A stretch of 64,000 bases of DNA from Marsupella aquatica (lineage: Eukaryota > Marchantiophyta), in the NCBI GenBank assembly GCA_973895155.1, contig OZ316894.1, positions 4,154,001-4,218,000 on the forward strand, written 5' to 3'. The translations under genes and the position numbers were made by a program. How positions within the stretch are numbered: the stretch's first letter is position 1; the number at the start of each line of letters is the position of its first letter. The notes below the pieces were generated by a model. It ran no database searches. It saw only the letters and a program-made list of their open reading frames with translations, and was not told where the DNA came from. Of the stretch, positions 23,220-34,965 are shown in pieces.

Positions 23220-24068
23220 GTGCGATCTGATCTACTTGCAATGGTACAAGACCCGGAGGTGGGATGTCCACATATCTTTTTTACAGTTAGTGCAGCAGAT
23301 TATCAATGGCCTGATCTACAACGTTTTATGCCCATACAATATGCAGAAGATGAGATAGAGTCACGCAAAGCTCAAATTCGCATACAAAATTTGGTGGAGA
23401 ACCCTCACATAGTATCTTGGTATTTGAATAAAAGATTCAAGCTCTTTTTTGACTTGGTGATGAAGAAGAAATGGTTAACAATCAATTATTGGTATCGATT
23501 TGAATGGCAAGGAAGAGGGAGTGGACACATTCATGGATGGCTTTCAAGGGATCAAGCCATTCCAGATCCAAATACTCTTGATTTTTCAAAAGAAGAGGAT
23601 GCAAAACAATTCATGCAGTATTGGAAAGATGACTTCTCTGCAATGAATCCTGGCCCTAACTTGGAAGCAGCTATCATCCATCCTTGTGCTCGAGAGCTTG
23701 ATATACTAAGAGATACCAAGCGAGAACTAGCTGAAATGCTTAATAGAGTGCAACAACACAGAAGATGTTCTCCTAGGTATTGTCTACAGCGAACAAAAAA
23801 GTCATGTGAGCTTCATTGTAGATTCGAATTTCCAAAAGAATTGAGAAATGAAGCAACAATGGTTAAAACTGAGAGGAACAATTGGAAATTTGAGCCTGTA
23901 CGCAATCAGCCTCTCTTAAATTCTTTCAATACATTGATGATATTGGGATGGCGAGCAAACATTGATTTTAAACCAGTGACAACTTTGCGGTCGGTCTTGA
24001 TGTACATTTCAAAATATGTTTCAAAACCTGAATATAAAACAGATTCATATGTTGATATTGTGCGTTAG
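23220..24068 (+). CDS. Helitron HUH Rep endonuclease domain (Helitron_like_N), fragment
   Basis: A 282-codon open stretch. In active elements this domain nicks single-stranded DNA and attaches to it through tyrosines. The start VGCPHIFFTVSAADYQWPDL is typical. The metal-binding HUH motif is GHIHG (His103 and His105), and the two-tyrosine motif is YISKY (Tyr262 and Tyr266). All catalytic residues are therefore present in this piece, although the protein is cut off at a TAG soon after; the continuation (APEARGRDGVTRVLNQMIG) is in another frame from about 24075. No ATG choice is meaningful here because the upstream coding sequence is broken. Confidence 0.85.
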   Translation: MRSDLLAMVQDPEVGCPHIFFTVSAADYQWPDLQRFMPIQYAEDEIESRKAQIRIQNLVENPHIVSWYLNKRFKLFFDLVMKKKWLTINYWYRFEWQGRGSGHIHGWLSRDQAIPDPNTLDFSKEEDAKQFMQYWKDDFSAMNPGPNLEAAIIHPCARELDILRDTKRELAEMLNRVQQHRRCSPRYCLQRTKKSCELHCRFEFPKELRNEATMVKTERNNWKFEPVRNQPLLNSFNTLMILGWRANIDFKPVTTLRSVLMYISKYVSKPEYKTDSYVDIVR

Positions 24069-24074
24069 TAGTGT

Positions 24075-25016
24075 ATTCTCTAGCATGGCCCCTGAAGCAC
24101 GAGGTAGAGATGGTGTGACACGAGTATTGAATCAAATGATAGGAGAAAGAGATTATTCGGCACAAGAAGTTTGTCATCACTTGCTTTCGATCAACTTGTT
24201 CAACTCAAGTCGTGATGTGCAAACAATTGATATGAGATCTATTGATGAACAGCGTGTTGAAGTAAATATTGAAGGCCAAAATCAAGCAGGATTTGGTACA
24301 ACCCCATTGGAATATTACATGGAGAGGGCTTCCGTATTAGATGATGAGTCTTTTGCTAAAATTTGTCGTGATTTCACGAGAGTAACTCAACGGGATAGAG
24401 AGAAAAAATGGCCTTACACTATCTGTACTAGATGGAGGCAAAAGCAAAGTGCTAAAAATCTATCCACGACATTCATGGGATCCACAATCTCCGTTGTATG
24501 CGGACTGGTGTCGTGCAAAAATGTTGTTGCATCATCCATTTCAAAGGATGGAAGACCTTTTAAGACATTCACATAGAGATGCTCGCATGACTTGGATTGA
24601 AGCATTTGAAGAATGCAAGGCTCATCACAACCATCAAGTATTAGACTCCTTGGATGAATGTGCACATGCTGAAATGGAGACTACGGAAGAAGAGTCTGAA
24701 AGCGAAGACGTGTCGGATGATGAAAGTGAAAATATTCTATCCGAAGGAATGCTGCATGCTCAAGTGGGGATTCAAAATATAAATGGTATGGTTGGCTCCA
24801 ACGATGAAAATAACAATCTAGGAAAACGAGCTATTGAATGATATCAACTATGATTGGGGAGCCAATTCTTATGAATATCCTAATTTAGAAGATGCTTTCA
24901 CTTTTATCCAAGATCAATGCAAATTGGCTGGAGACTCTATTGTTGATGACATTGATCCCAACTTTGATGTGTCTCTATTGACAGATAAGCAAAAAAAAAT
25001 TATGATTGCATCATAA
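24075..25016 (+). pseudogene. Helitron region between Rep and helicase
   Basis: Three successive frame segments continue the RepHel protein: 24075-24440 (IGERDYSAQEVCHHLLSIN, the usual 'GGRDISAQE' stretch), 24449-24841 (YPRHSWDPQSPLYADWCRAK then an acidic Glu/Asp/Ser tail) and 24834-25016 (LLTDKQKKIM before the helicase). Each junction needs a frame change. Confidence 0.75.
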
Positions 25017-26437
25017 GTCATTTTGTTACAAAATGCACTGTACCATTACAACTCAATATTGATGGTGGTGGTGGAACCGGAAAGTCTTTTTTGATTGGAG
25101 CTATTTCGCACAGTATAGCTCAATATAAAGATCCAAGCTTGCCATCAGCATTGATCAGGATTGCACCCACTGGAGTTGTAGCTCATGCCATAAAAGGACA
25201 AACATATCATTCAACCTTATCGATAAGACCAATGCAAAAATTTGAGGCTCTAAAAGGAGCTACACTCTTATGATTGCAAAAACTCTGGAAGTACATACAA
25301 TATTTGATTATTGATGAAAAATCCATGATAGGATTAAAATCACTTGCAAAAATAGACTCGCGCTTGCAACAAGCATTTCAATCCCAGCTCCTCAGATAAA
25401 GTTTTTGGTGGGATTTCCATTCTGTTATTTGGAGATTTTGGGGAACTTCCTCCGGTGGGTGATACTCCTCTATTTGGGAACCTATCCAATTTAGGTGGAG
25501 ATGCACTTGATCAAGCCTTGCAAGGAAAATTAGCATATTTTTCATTTGAGGTTTCCACCATGCATTTTGTCAACAGTGATACGCCAAGGAGGCAATGATC
25601 AAGAGCAGATAAAGTTTAGAGACTTATTACTAAGATTACGCGATTGATGTTGCACTCTTGAAGATTGGGAGTTGATGGCAACACGATTTAAAGTGGATTG
25701 TAATGGACGCTTAAAATTAGCGCAACAAGAATTGGAGGAGATGAAGGATGCTATTCAAATCTATCCACGACGAAAAGATGTTGTAATCTACAATGAATCA
25801 GTTCTCAAAGATAGTGGCTTTCCTATTAGGGTTTTGGTTGCCGATCACCCAACAGGAGGTAGCAATGCCTTGAAAGGTAGTGTAGATGATGTTGGAGGTC
25901 TTGTGACCAAAATACTCTTGTCTAAAGGATCTAACGTCATGACATTGACCCAAAATCTTTGAGTGCAAGAGGGCCTTGTGAATGGAAATACAGGGGTTGT
26001 GCATGATCTTGTATGGTTGGATCCTTTAAATGCCGCCACTAATTTGCCGGATATCATTTTTGTAGCTATGAAAAATTATAAAGGCCCTACATGTTGGCAT
26101 GCTACAAACGAAATACCATTGGTTCCCATACCTCCATCTGTGGCCACATGGGAGAAAGAAACATCACATGGACGAACATCATTATCAAGAAAACAATTTC
26201 CTTTGGTTCTTGCAGATAACAGTTCATAAGGCACAAGGTGCAACTGTTGAAAAAGCAATGTTTGACTTGAGCGGTTCAGAGTTTGCAGTTGGCCTCAATT
26301 ATGTTGTAGTATCACGCATAAAAAAATTATGCAACATAGTGTTGGAAAAATATTTTGCCTTCGAGCGTGTTCATCCTTTAGATGTTGGTTTGTTGATACG
26401 TCAACAAAAAATTGACGATGAGAGGAGAAAAAACTAA
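25017..26437 (+). pseudogene. Helitron PIF1-like helicase domain, broken
   Basis: The Walker A motif GGGGTGKS lies at about 25065-25088, followed by APTGVVAHAIKGQTYHS. A Walker B-like LIIDEK (frame-shifted) is near 25304-25320 and LFGDFGELPPVGD near 25428-25460. Later motifs GLVNGNTGVVHDLVW (25974-26018) and TVHKAQGATVEKAMFDL with VVVSRIKKL (26220-26330) are the C-terminal PIF1 signatures. Several stops and frame changes (for example after TLTQNL at 25962) make it non-functional. Confidence 0.85.
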
Positions 26438-26811
26438 ATTCATTACAATTTCTTGAGATTAGATAGGGTTAGTTACTTAGGTTAGTCTTTTACATACATT
26501 TAGGCTTTCATACTTTTTTTCCTCCATTGAATAAAAAATCATATGTATTTTATTTCAAACTTGTACATTTGGAGGTATCATATAACAATAAATTCTCTTT
26601 TATACTTTTGATAGTTGAATGCAATATTGTGTAGTAGTATATATCAAACAAGATGTCGAAGCACACAAATTTTCTCTTTATAATATTTTAAAATACCGTA
26701 CAACAAAATGGAGTATTTTGAAAAGTCATTGCAAATGCTATTCTATTTCAACCAATTGATGAGGCTTTTTGGTATCACATAAAATAAACTAGCACTAAAC
26801 TATATCTCACT
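26438..26811. other. AT-rich spacer after the Helitron helicase
   Basis: AT-rich, with a possible duplication of GGTTAGTTACTTAGGTTAGT. It would contain the Helitron 3' terminus if intact, but no convincing stem-loop plus CTAG/CTRR end was found. Nothing else seen. Confidence 0.35.
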
Positions 26812-28562
26812 AATCTCGAAGATAATCTTGTGATGTGACCTTCACTTGGTCATGGCCATTCAAATATTTTGCCATCATATCTGTATGCCATCGCATTGAT
26901 CCTCGCTTGCTAGGATTTGAGTCAGTCATTTGAGAAACTAATTTTTCAATTAGTTTCATCTCAAATACGTTAAGAGATACCCAATTCCTTGGATTTGTGC
27001 CGGTTTGAATCATAGCCTGAAGAATTTTCCCCATCGAGTACACATCTTTGGAAATATCAAAATTGGGTGGTTTAGCTGACCATAATTCGGGTGCAAGATG
27101 AGGATACTTCTCTTTACACTCTGCAATGTGAGTTGGAGACGTAACAGGATGCATCCTGCTTCCATCTTCTCGCAAATCCCAATGCGAACTTTTGCAGGTT
27201 GTGTTCTCTTGAAATCCCAATCTTCCTCATTTTCAAAATGAAGAATGATGTTGCTCAAATGCAAATCATTGTGAAGACGATGATGCTCATGTACAAAAGC
27301 CAGAGTCTCCATGACAGCGTATAAAAGACCCAGTCTATTTTCCTTCACCAACTTCCAACAACTGATATCTTGATTTGATTGACTTTGAACAACCCAATCA
27401 TCAAGATTCTCACGATGTCCAATCCGATACAATGCCTTCCGCAAAGGACCACCATTGTAGTAATAAAAAATAAGAGTAGTTGGACGGTCAATGGTTATTG
27501 CAAATGCATGCACAACTCTTTTGTGATGAACTCCAGCTACAATTGCCTCATTGGTAGCCATTTTTCGCACTCTCACCTTACTAATGGGATCTGATATAGT
27601 GCAAAAAACCTTTGCAGCAACCCAAATTTCTTGTGAGATCCAATTCTCATTCTGAATGTAAGCCACTTGCACCACTGCATCTACTCCTTTGCCTTCAATG
27701 TAAGATGAGACATGCCTCACTTTCTCATTGCTAGTATACACGAGCACTTTCCCACCACAAATAGTTCTTGATGGTCTTATTTCCTTCACTCCACCAACCA
27801 TCCACGCACTACGACTCAAATCTTTTCTCCCAACATAAGCCATGGCCCCATGAATCACACACGCTCTCTTCAAAGAATCTTGAAAATCTTGCAACCGCTT
27901 TCGCAAAAAAACCTTGTCTTGAATTACCTCATCTAACAATGCAGGCACTTTTGATTCAGCTACTGCAAGTAACTGATGGTCCATGCTCTCTATATACAAT
28001 TGGCAAACCATCCTCTATCTTTTGACCACTCCCTCATACAGTCTATCTTGATGGCCAAGGCATCCTTATCATTACGATAATAATCTGACATCCATACACC
28101 TGTTACGCCCTCCAAATCAATGCAAAACTGTTGTTTCCCTTGCAAACCATTCATGGTGTAACGGATCAAAGTATTACCCAAATTCTTCTCAAACCACTCC
28201 AACAGGTGCACGCACAGTCGCGCTCGATCAAGTAGTGCTTGCTTTCTTCCTTCCGAGCGAAATTCTCCATCTACTGCCAAAGTGGGCTTGCTCCTTCGAG
28301 GTCGCTTTGGTGCACTGAAAGGTGTAGGCGCTTGCTTTGAGGATGAAGCAACCGAGACACCAGTCGTTGGTGGATGTGTCTCCATATGAGCCATAGCCTC
28401 CAATGCACGGACCACTCTCTCCATCTCAATGCGTGCTGCTGCAGAAAATTTGTCATCCCGTCCGCCGAATGTGATCACTGTCTCACACATCTCGGCAACC
28501 TCTTTCACCCCCATTGCTAAACTCTCAAAATAAAGAAATTCCCTAAAAGAAAAAGAGGACAA
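26812..28562 (-). pseudogene. Kinase-like gene with two frame changes
   Basis: Three overlapping frames on the minus strand make one protein-kinase-like product of roughly 580 residues. The N-terminal part (28562-27990) is unrecognised: an acidic start, MGVKEVAEMCETVITFGGRDDKF (second ATG near 28512), a Pro/Ser linker, then WFEKNLGNTLIRY. The middle (28011-27010) contains a beta-3-like WVAAKVFC, a hinge-like FYYYNGGPL, and the catalytic loop HNDLHLSNI in place of HRDLKxxN. The last part (27220-26812) has HLAPELW (APE motif) and SKDVYSMGKIL (helix F). Frame changes lie at about 28005 and about 27180, the latter where the DFG would be (IGIC followed by mixed frames). It runs tail-to-tail with the Helitron and shares its leader with another Helitron fragment, which suggests a transposon-associated or captured gene. 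Kinase fold is well supported; substrate and role are unknown. Confidence 0.7.
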
Positions 28563-28579
28563 AAATGCTTAGGTAAAAA

Positions 28580-28895
28580 AGCAAAAGACGGATTTGTAGC
28601 AACGACTATGTCGTCGCTACCACCAACTAAAGCTTCCCTCCCTTACACTCTTGCCTTCCCACAAACTATCTATGAACGACCCTATTGGTCGGGCGCGTCC
28701 CTCCACGACCACCTAAGCAAAAGGTGGGTTGCAAGCAACACCTGTGGTGCCGCATGCCCCAGCTAATGCCTTGGAGATCGCTTCGGCAAAAAAGTGGAAA
28801 AAAGGAGAAATGAGAACAAATGAGGAGGAAAGAAAGAAACAAATAAGAAGAAAGATTGGAATGACTTGTGGAAATGAAAGTCCCTCCTTATATAG
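28580..28895 (-). promoter_or_regulatory. Kinase-gene leader and promoter, shared with a Helitron gene
   Basis: On the minus strand a TATA box TATATAAGG (28894-28886) lies about 320 bases before the start. About 220 bases (28588-28805) match 36060-36290: shared words include ACTATCTATGAACGACCCTA, CCTCCACGACCACCTAAG and GGTTGCAAGCAAC. A hairpin GTAGCAACGAC-TAT-GTCGTCGCTAC sits at 28596-28620, about 34-58 bases before the first ATG. Confidence 0.75.
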
Positions 28896-28899
28896 AGAG

Positions 28900-30885
28900 G
28901 GTTCTTCTCGCGAGACCCGGGAGGTGCACGAGGCGACTGCTCGCAAGCTGCCACTTGTCAAGCATCCGCCACCCTCGAATGCATGTTGGGCACTTGTCGT
29001 GACACCTGTACACTTGTCCTTGCCTCTGACCGAATGCCTGCCCGACGCTGCCCAAGCGCCTGCCCAATGCTGCCCGAGCGCCTGCCCGACACTGCCCGAG
29101 CAAAACTGTCCACACCTGGCAACAAGTTTTGAACACAAGACCTTGTCCTCCCAAGTGACATGCTCTTGCCATTGCAATACACACAAATTGGTGTCAAAGA
29201 AATGGTCATCATAATATATATACAAAGTTCAGCTTTTGTGACCAAACCCGTTTGGTCACGGGCCTGGTTATATTGTTTCTGTGATACTGAGGTAGGTAAG
29301 CATCCCAAGATGAATGTAAAGAGTCTTTTAGGTGTAATTTTTGAGCCCCTAGTCAGTTTGGGTTCCTAGTACTTTGTTGTTGCCTCAAATAACGTACTCA
29401 GATCAGGACTAAGGATAGATACAATAGTCATGTAATTTGGAGGTTGTTTATTTACAAAACAATATTGTCTATACAATAAAAGTTGTTCCAGAATCCACCT
29501 TCGTTCATTTCTAGTTCTTAGGGCTGTACTAGACTAGTTCACTACTTTCTTGTTTCTGGTCTCCAATAAGTGATCGGAGTGATCATTTGGGTAGATATTG
29601 GTGGTGAAGTTGAATTTGCAAAACCTTAGGGGCTGTCTATTTTGTCTTTTTTCCGGTCTCCAATATGTGATCGGGCCCATCCATTCGGTAGTATGGGTGG
29701 TGAAGTTCACTTTACAAAATCTTAGGGGCTGTTTCCTCTAAACTTTGCTGATCCTAGATGGAATGATGTGGGGCTCAGGTGTTGCTTAGGTGGAAAAAAT
29801 TCATGTCCCAACTTTTAGACCAACTCGCTTGCAGATCTGTTTTTCTAGTAGCTTGGTCCATTTTTAAGTCTATTGTATAACAAGTGATCCCACAGGTTCC
29901 TCATCAGACCTTCTCCTTTCAGAGCTAGAAGGGAGAGACCAAAATAGCTACAGTATGTGGCTTTTAGGTGGAGTGGGTCCCGACTCTTCTCTTAGCAAAT
30001 TATGTGAGGACAAGAAAACCCGTAGACTCTATCGACTGATGGACTTTCTGTCTTCAAAGATACTCTAACTTACCTTTTCCTTCTCTTTGGTCTTACACAC
30101 TTGAGGACATTCTCTTTGACAATTCAGTCCTTCTTCGTGAACCTTCCTCTCAATTCCATGGAGATGGACTCCTTTTTCCCTCCGTTTCACTAATATTGTA
30201 TCCGTGAACTTCTTTGTAGGTTCCATGGATGCTCTAAAATCATCCCAACTTGGGCTTCTCTATGTAGAATCGAGTTAATGTGAAGTGCTTAGTATATGTT
30301 ACTTGGCATTATATACTAATATGTTTAATTCGGGCATTGTGGGTTACATTGCCCCTCAAAACTAGAGGGGTTATTATAGTTACCTGAGTTAAGTGCAGGC
30401 TCCAGTCAAGACACCACCAGCCAGCACTTATCCACACGATGCACTATGCTGTAAGTGCACATACTTCTCCAAATGTGCATGGTCTGCACTATCTAATAAG
30501 TGCCTGTGAAATAGCTTAGCTTATACACTGTTTTCCGCGTTGGGTTGTCAAGTCACACAGATTGGACTCCTCATAACCATCTGAAGGTCTCATATTGCAT
30601 GATTCAAGCTGATATGTGCATGAAATTATTTTATGTAGCTGTTTGTTTGCTGCACTTATCAATAAATGCTTTGTATGTATGAATTGCAGTAACTGATAAT
30701 TGCATGGGTACACTTATGGACAGAAATGCACTTCTATATTTGTCATTTAGTGATGATAATTTGTTCTTGGTGAGGGTTTATCTACACTAATGCAAACTGC
30801 AATTTTGGTGCATTTATAAACTAAGGAAATCTTGGTAATACTAGAGGACTACATAGCCAGTCCACAGTGCATTTAGACTCATATA
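28900..30885. other. Gene-free stretch
   Basis: No supported gene. Three 22-base units of CCTGCCCGACGCTGCCCAAG type lie at 29037-29102. An imperfect duplication of about 108 bases, with GGTCTCCAATAAGTGATCGG and AAACCTTAGGGGCTGTC, lies at about 29555-29735. Confidence 0.4.
29037..29102. repeat. 22-bp tandem repeat, three copies
   Basis: CCTGCCCGACGCTGCCCAAG-type units start at 29037, 29059 and 29081. GC-rich, unlike the surrounding AT-rich sequence; it lies upstream of the kinase-gene TATA box. Confidence 0.85.
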
Positions 30886-30887
30886 CT

Positions 30888-31145
30888 CCGGGGTTTCACT
30901 TCCACAAAAATGACACATCATGTGGGACAAAGTATATGGTAATTTTATTGGTTCAAAAAAAAGATTTAAGAATTTTTTGAGAAGAACAATAAGGTTTTTA
31001 AAATCAAATTTTGAGATTTATAATAATATTAGGGTCCTTATAACCAAAATTTTGGAATATTCCAAGAATATCCCAAAATTTATAGGGGTTGAAAAGTATA
31101 ATTTGTTTTCTTACATTTTAGGGGGTCCGAGACCTAAAAACGTCA
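30888..31145 (+). repeat. Dispersed non-coding repeat, copy 1
   Basis: This stretch matches the reverse complement of about 61690-61915. Shared words are TTTATTGGTTC, ATTTAAGAATTTT, AATTTTGAGATTTATAA, TATAGGGGTTG and TCTTACATTTTAGGGGGT. A 83-codon open frame inside (30920-31171) is not conserved as coding in the other copy. Confidence 0.75.
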
Positions 31146-31149
31146 TAGA

Positions 31150-32085
31150 TGATGGGGAGACATCCATATAGTCAGACCCCCGAGTGCATATAGTCATTAT
31201 TGACCATAACCCTTTGGAATTTACATGACCTTAATACACTTAAGAAATCTTAATTTTACTAATATAGTGAAAATAGATGTCTGGGAATCTTCATAATTGT
31301 TGAACAAAGACAACATTCACAATGACAAGTAGCCAACACAAAGAGATAGGTGGTTCAGTTCAGCTTGAAGTTATGTCCACAGGAACACACGAGTGATTTA
31401 TTGCACTCTAGGCCCAACAGCCATACTGATCGAGTGGCCGCAATATAAGATTTCCTAGTTATCTCTCAACTGGTTCTGTAACAATGAGCCTACTACTGTC
31501 TATACAAACAAATTTACACTACTTGAGATATAGTGTGCAGCCTAGTTAACCCAACCTAGTCTACAGCAAAGGTAACCTGGTTAGTCTCAATTACAATAAG
31601 GTTAGCCTCAATTACGATAAGAGTCGTACCCCTAGACTAAGAGTAAACGCCTAAAAATAACAAGTTGATCCCAATCTTGACTCAATCTGCATTTTTCTTA
31701 ATGAATGTCCTGAAAATTACAAAGAGAAAATTCACAACTGGCAGTTCATATATTTGTTGTCCAAGGATTCACTTTGAGGTACAGCTAGAACTGCGGAAGA
31801 ACCCGGAGTGGTGCAGCCAATGTGCGCAGGTTGTATAATTAGAGTAAAGCCCTGGTAACACAGCATTGGCATTCTGCTGGGCCTAGAGGCCCCTAAAAAA
31901 GGTGGAGTTAGTAGTAGGACTAGTCTAACATCTTACACAACCATATGACACAGAAGTGCAGTAAACGGAGTATAGAATATCACACAACTATCATCTGGGG
32001 CCTCAGGTAACAAATCTTTCATGGGGTACACAAAGTAAACTTTTTCAGCTTGGGGGTCCAACACCTTATTCCTCAAACTTTGTCT
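31150..32085. other. Gene-free stretch downstream of membrane-protein copy 2
   Basis: No gene seen. It includes the words GGTTAGCCTCAATTAC twice at about 31590-31620 and would hold copy 2's 3' UTR and polyadenylation region. Confidence 0.35.
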
Positions 32086-32096
32086 GGGCTTACGTT

Positions 32097-33959
32097 TTAT
32101 ACGTCAGACATCGAACGCCTTGGTTTCCGAAGTTGCAATATCGAAGGCAAACCACATTTCAATCTCCACGTGACCTTGGTGGAATTCGCCGATTGGCGCG
32201 TGCTAGCTATATGTTCACCAATGCCGTCTAGCCCCGTGCGTAGGGCCGAATAACGAAGGTGCATAAATTGAGCATCAGCGCCTGAAACTGGCCTGACCCA
32301 CACACAAGCACCAAAAGTATTGGTATGCCGAAAGCAAATTTGTCCTTCCTCTAAGAGCTTCCGCATCTCTGCCAGTAGCGTCGACCTATGACGGAGGAAT
32401 GTCCAACTGTCTGAGCTCTCTCGGTCTTTTCTTACTCTCAAGTCCCAAAGACAACGGGGACTGCAGTCTCTGTTCACGTGATTTTTATGTGGCCCTAGGT
32501 GAAGTCGGGCACCATCCTCTGAGATAGCAAAAGTTGTGCAAGGCTCTGTGATCGCGTGAACCCCGTCCTGTACTCTGCTGTTGGTAGTTTGCATCCAGCA
32601 ATAGTTTCCCTCTACCCAATCTACTCCGACACTCTTCGAATATGGTACCTCCACAACCACGAACGGAACCATAACCCCTGCCTGTTCATTTTCCCAGAAT
32701 CCCAGACGCCATTCGTGCCCAAAACCAAGCTGGTCCCAGCCCAGGCGATTTCCCAGGATGCGTTTGAAGTCCACTGTCAAAAAAACATGATAAGGCGCAC
32801 TGGTGGGTATGACTTCCTCTGCATCCGTGCTGGCAGCCGTCTCAAGGAGTTCAACTAGAGTTTTTCCTTGAAGAAGTTCCCAGAATTTCCGAGGCACTCT
32901 GGTCTCTCCGATCTCGCAAGCGCAAATGAATTCACCAAATGTGATCATTTCAGAGGCAGTGTTGTTGATTGTGACGCATGCGCCTTCACTATGTCTCTTA
33001 CTTGTACCGCTCACAGATGGACCGACGATCCAGAAAATAATCCGGCCCAACGCTGCCACAGCTTGACAGCTAACCCAAATAATTGCCTCATTGTTTGTTG
33101 CCAGTTTGACAATGGAGTACTGACAGATGTAGGCCACCGAAGTGATCATCGTCACAAGAAACACCGACACCCTGAGGGCTCGGGATGTAAGAAGCGATGT
33201 GTCACCTTGAAAATGTATTACATCTCCATCATTGACTCTTGCTTGAAGTAAGTGAAGCCGACTGTTTTTTTCCATGGATCCATTGAGGACTTCCCATCCG
33301 CGCCTGGTCACATGCCACCACGGCCGAGCCGTTTGCCTGTCAAACCAAACCGGTAGCAGGACCATGGCCGTGAGACAAAGATGCAAACCGACAGTCGCAA
33401 CGATCCTTGCCCAGGTCCATGGAGATTTTATGACAAGCAGCAACCAAGCTGTAAGTCCGGAGCACATCATCGTGGACAAAAAAGGAATCAACGGAATTTG
33501 GGATGGCTCCGCTTTTTTATTGCCGAGATTGACAGCTGTTTGATGCCTCATAGCGCAGCCACCTCCTACAGACACCATTGGAGTTCTCACATCGTCGAAG
33601 TGTCGTTTAGTTTTGTGAACGATGATATCTTTCTCCTCAGTGATTGTGACGGAGATGGCATCACAATCCACAATCTTGCCCGATAATGCGGATTCTCCTG
33701 GGGCGTAACCAAATATATCTCGCAATGAGTCGAGACTAAAGCCGGCAGTTCTGCAGAGCTCAAGTCCAAGGCTAATCTTTAAGGTACCTTTGACGAGCCC
33801 TAAGATGCCAAGAAAGGAAAGCGAAGAAACGATGACTGTGCCAGATCCACGATGTGTAGCCGATGCACTTACTTCGACTGAGTCTGTGCTGAACAGGCCG
33901 ATAAGACCTGCATAGTTCTGTGTGCCAGTTGCTATGAGCTGACCAACTGAGGTAGACAT
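32097..33959 (-). CDS. Multi-pass membrane protein family, copy 2 (longest, intact frame)
   Basis: A single-exon 620-codon frame, the most complete of the three copies and the best candidate for an active gene. The same five hydrophobic segments are present (about residues 41-65, 157-177, 184-206, 261-284, 290-313). The C-terminal soluble half includes KFWELLQGKTLVELLE, FLTVDFKRILGNRL, VPYSKSVGVDWVEG, TFAISEDGARLHLGPHKN and GADAQFMHLR. The last 22 codons, after STKV, come from a one-base difference to copy 1 and may not be ancestral. The N-terminal 300 residues are almost identical to copies 1 and 3, with changes spread as single substitutions and no stops, which suggests selection or recent duplication. 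Function unknown; a membrane location is inferred. Its start is the shared ATG after TTATTCCG. Confidence 0.82.
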   Translation of the reverse strand: MSTSVGQLIATGTQNYAGLIGLFSTDSVEVSASATHRGSGTVIVSSLSFLGILGLVKGTLKISLGLELCRTAGFSLDSLRDIFGYAPGESALSGKIVDCDAISVTITEEKDIIVHKTKRHFDDVRTPMVSVGGGCAMRHQTAVNLGNKKAEPSQIPLIPFLSTMMCSGLTAWLLLVIKSPWTWARIVATVGLHLCLTAMVLLPVWFDRQTARPWWHVTRRGWEVLNGSMEKNSRLHLLQARVNDGDVIHFQGDTSLLTSRALRVSVFLVTMITSVAYICQYSIVKLATNNEAIIWVSCQAVAALGRIIFWIVGPSVSGTSKRHSEGACVTINNTASEMITFGEFICACEIGETRVPRKFWELLQGKTLVELLETAASTDAEEVIPTSAPYHVFLTVDFKRILGNRLGWDQLGFGHEWRLGFWENEQAGVMVPFVVVEVPYSKSVGVDWVEGNYCWMQTTNSRVQDGVHAITEPCTTFAISEDGARLHLGPHKNHVNRDCSPRCLWDLRVRKDRESSDSWTFLRHRSTLLAEMRKLLEEGQICFRHTNTFGACVWVRPVSGADAQFMHLRYSALRTGLDGIGEHIASTRQSANSTKVTWRLKCGLPSILQLRKPRRSMSDV

Positions 33960-34965
33960 CGGAATAAGGGTGGGGTTTACGACGAGAGGAAATTAAGAGA
34001 CTATTGAACCTGGAGTAGGGTCAATACAGAAGGCGCTGCATACGCTCATGAGTCTACAGTAGGAGTGGATCGAATGCGCAGATCTTCTCCTTCAGCGAAA
34101 GCAACAGAGCTCGGACCGCGAGAGATCTAGGTGGACCACAGCGTAAACCCTCGAAGTAAAGAAATGGTTAAGCTGTTCAACGAGTGGACCGGCGGACTCG
34201 GGCAGTGATGCTATAAAACTAAAAACGGCTTCCCTCAATATTGGCCACTTATATATTAGTTCAGGCTATGGAAGGCTAGACGTGATATAGACCAGCACTC
34301 GACAGGCGTGTGTATGAGATATAGCACGAATTAAATCTACTTGCATGTTCTATGAATTGTCTAAGCTCAAGACCAGAAAAAACATAAGAACTCAGGTTGT
34401 TACAGCCAAAAACATTAAAACATGATGAGGAACATGCTAGGCTCCTGGACGGATCCAATCTAGTTGGCTGAAACTCGTGCCTGGTTTCTCGTCGGCAATC
34501 GAGCCCCGGGCGTGGCCACAGCGCAGTGGACGAAGTAGTTTCGCAAAGGAGCGAGCAGTGGAGGAGCGCAGAGGAGGTGAAGCGAGGAGAGCTGCGGCAG
34601 AAATGGCGAGAGCAATCTGAGTTACTTGACCTCATTTACCTTGTCTCTCGATGCTGATGGTGATCTAGCATCTTATTCCTCATTCTCAGACCGAGGAAAA
34701 AATAAAATTCATGAGATGTAACGAAGAAGGGGAAAGGAAAAAAAATGTTATGTAGAACTAACGCCCTCTGCTATTTTGGGAACTTCTTCGATCATCTCCG
34801 CAGTGCATGAGCGGACCAGGATACTTATGCGCCCCAGCATTGAAATAGCATTTCATTTACGAATTGTAGTCAAATAGCGTTGGGCTGATATCTCCGTGGA
34901 CGACTTTCTCATTGTAAATCGTAGTTTTCCTGTGAAACTGCGAGTTAGAGTGATTGGCTGAGCAC
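33960..34965 (-). promoter_or_regulatory. Long shared 5' leader/promoter of membrane-protein copy 2
   Basis: The first 255 bases match copy 1's leader; the rest matches 42265-43290 before copy 3. Shared words on the coding strand are TATCCTGGTCCGCTCA, GAGATGATCGAAGAAG, CCCGGGGCTCGATTGCCGA, TTTTTGGCTGTAACAAC, AATTCATAGAACA, CTGGTCTATATCACGTCTAG and GGAGATAT near the far end. Copy 2 and copy 3 therefore were duplicated with about 1 kb of upstream DNA. Confidence 0.8.

Larger units (their letters stand above)
20640..26437 (+). mobile_element. Degenerate autonomous Helitron (Rep/helicase element)
   Basis: The stretch encodes, in order on one strand, zinc-ribbon modules, a DUF6570-like region, a Helitron-type HUH endonuclease domain and a PIF1-like helicase. 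That order is diagnostic for the RepHel protein of plant Helitrons, rolling-circle DNA transposons. At least eight frame changes or stops separate the pieces, so it cannot make its protein. I could not identify a 5'-TC end or a 3' hairpin plus CTRR end with confidence. The left side is truncated: the upstream N-terminal part present in the fragment at 35366-36034 is missing here. Confidence 0.9.

Noticed and set aside
28729-29225. Open frames of 160-170 codons on both strands in the GC-rich kinase upstream region
   Set aside because: Composition and 22-bp repeats explain them; they contain the shared leader and TATA box, and no domain is visible.
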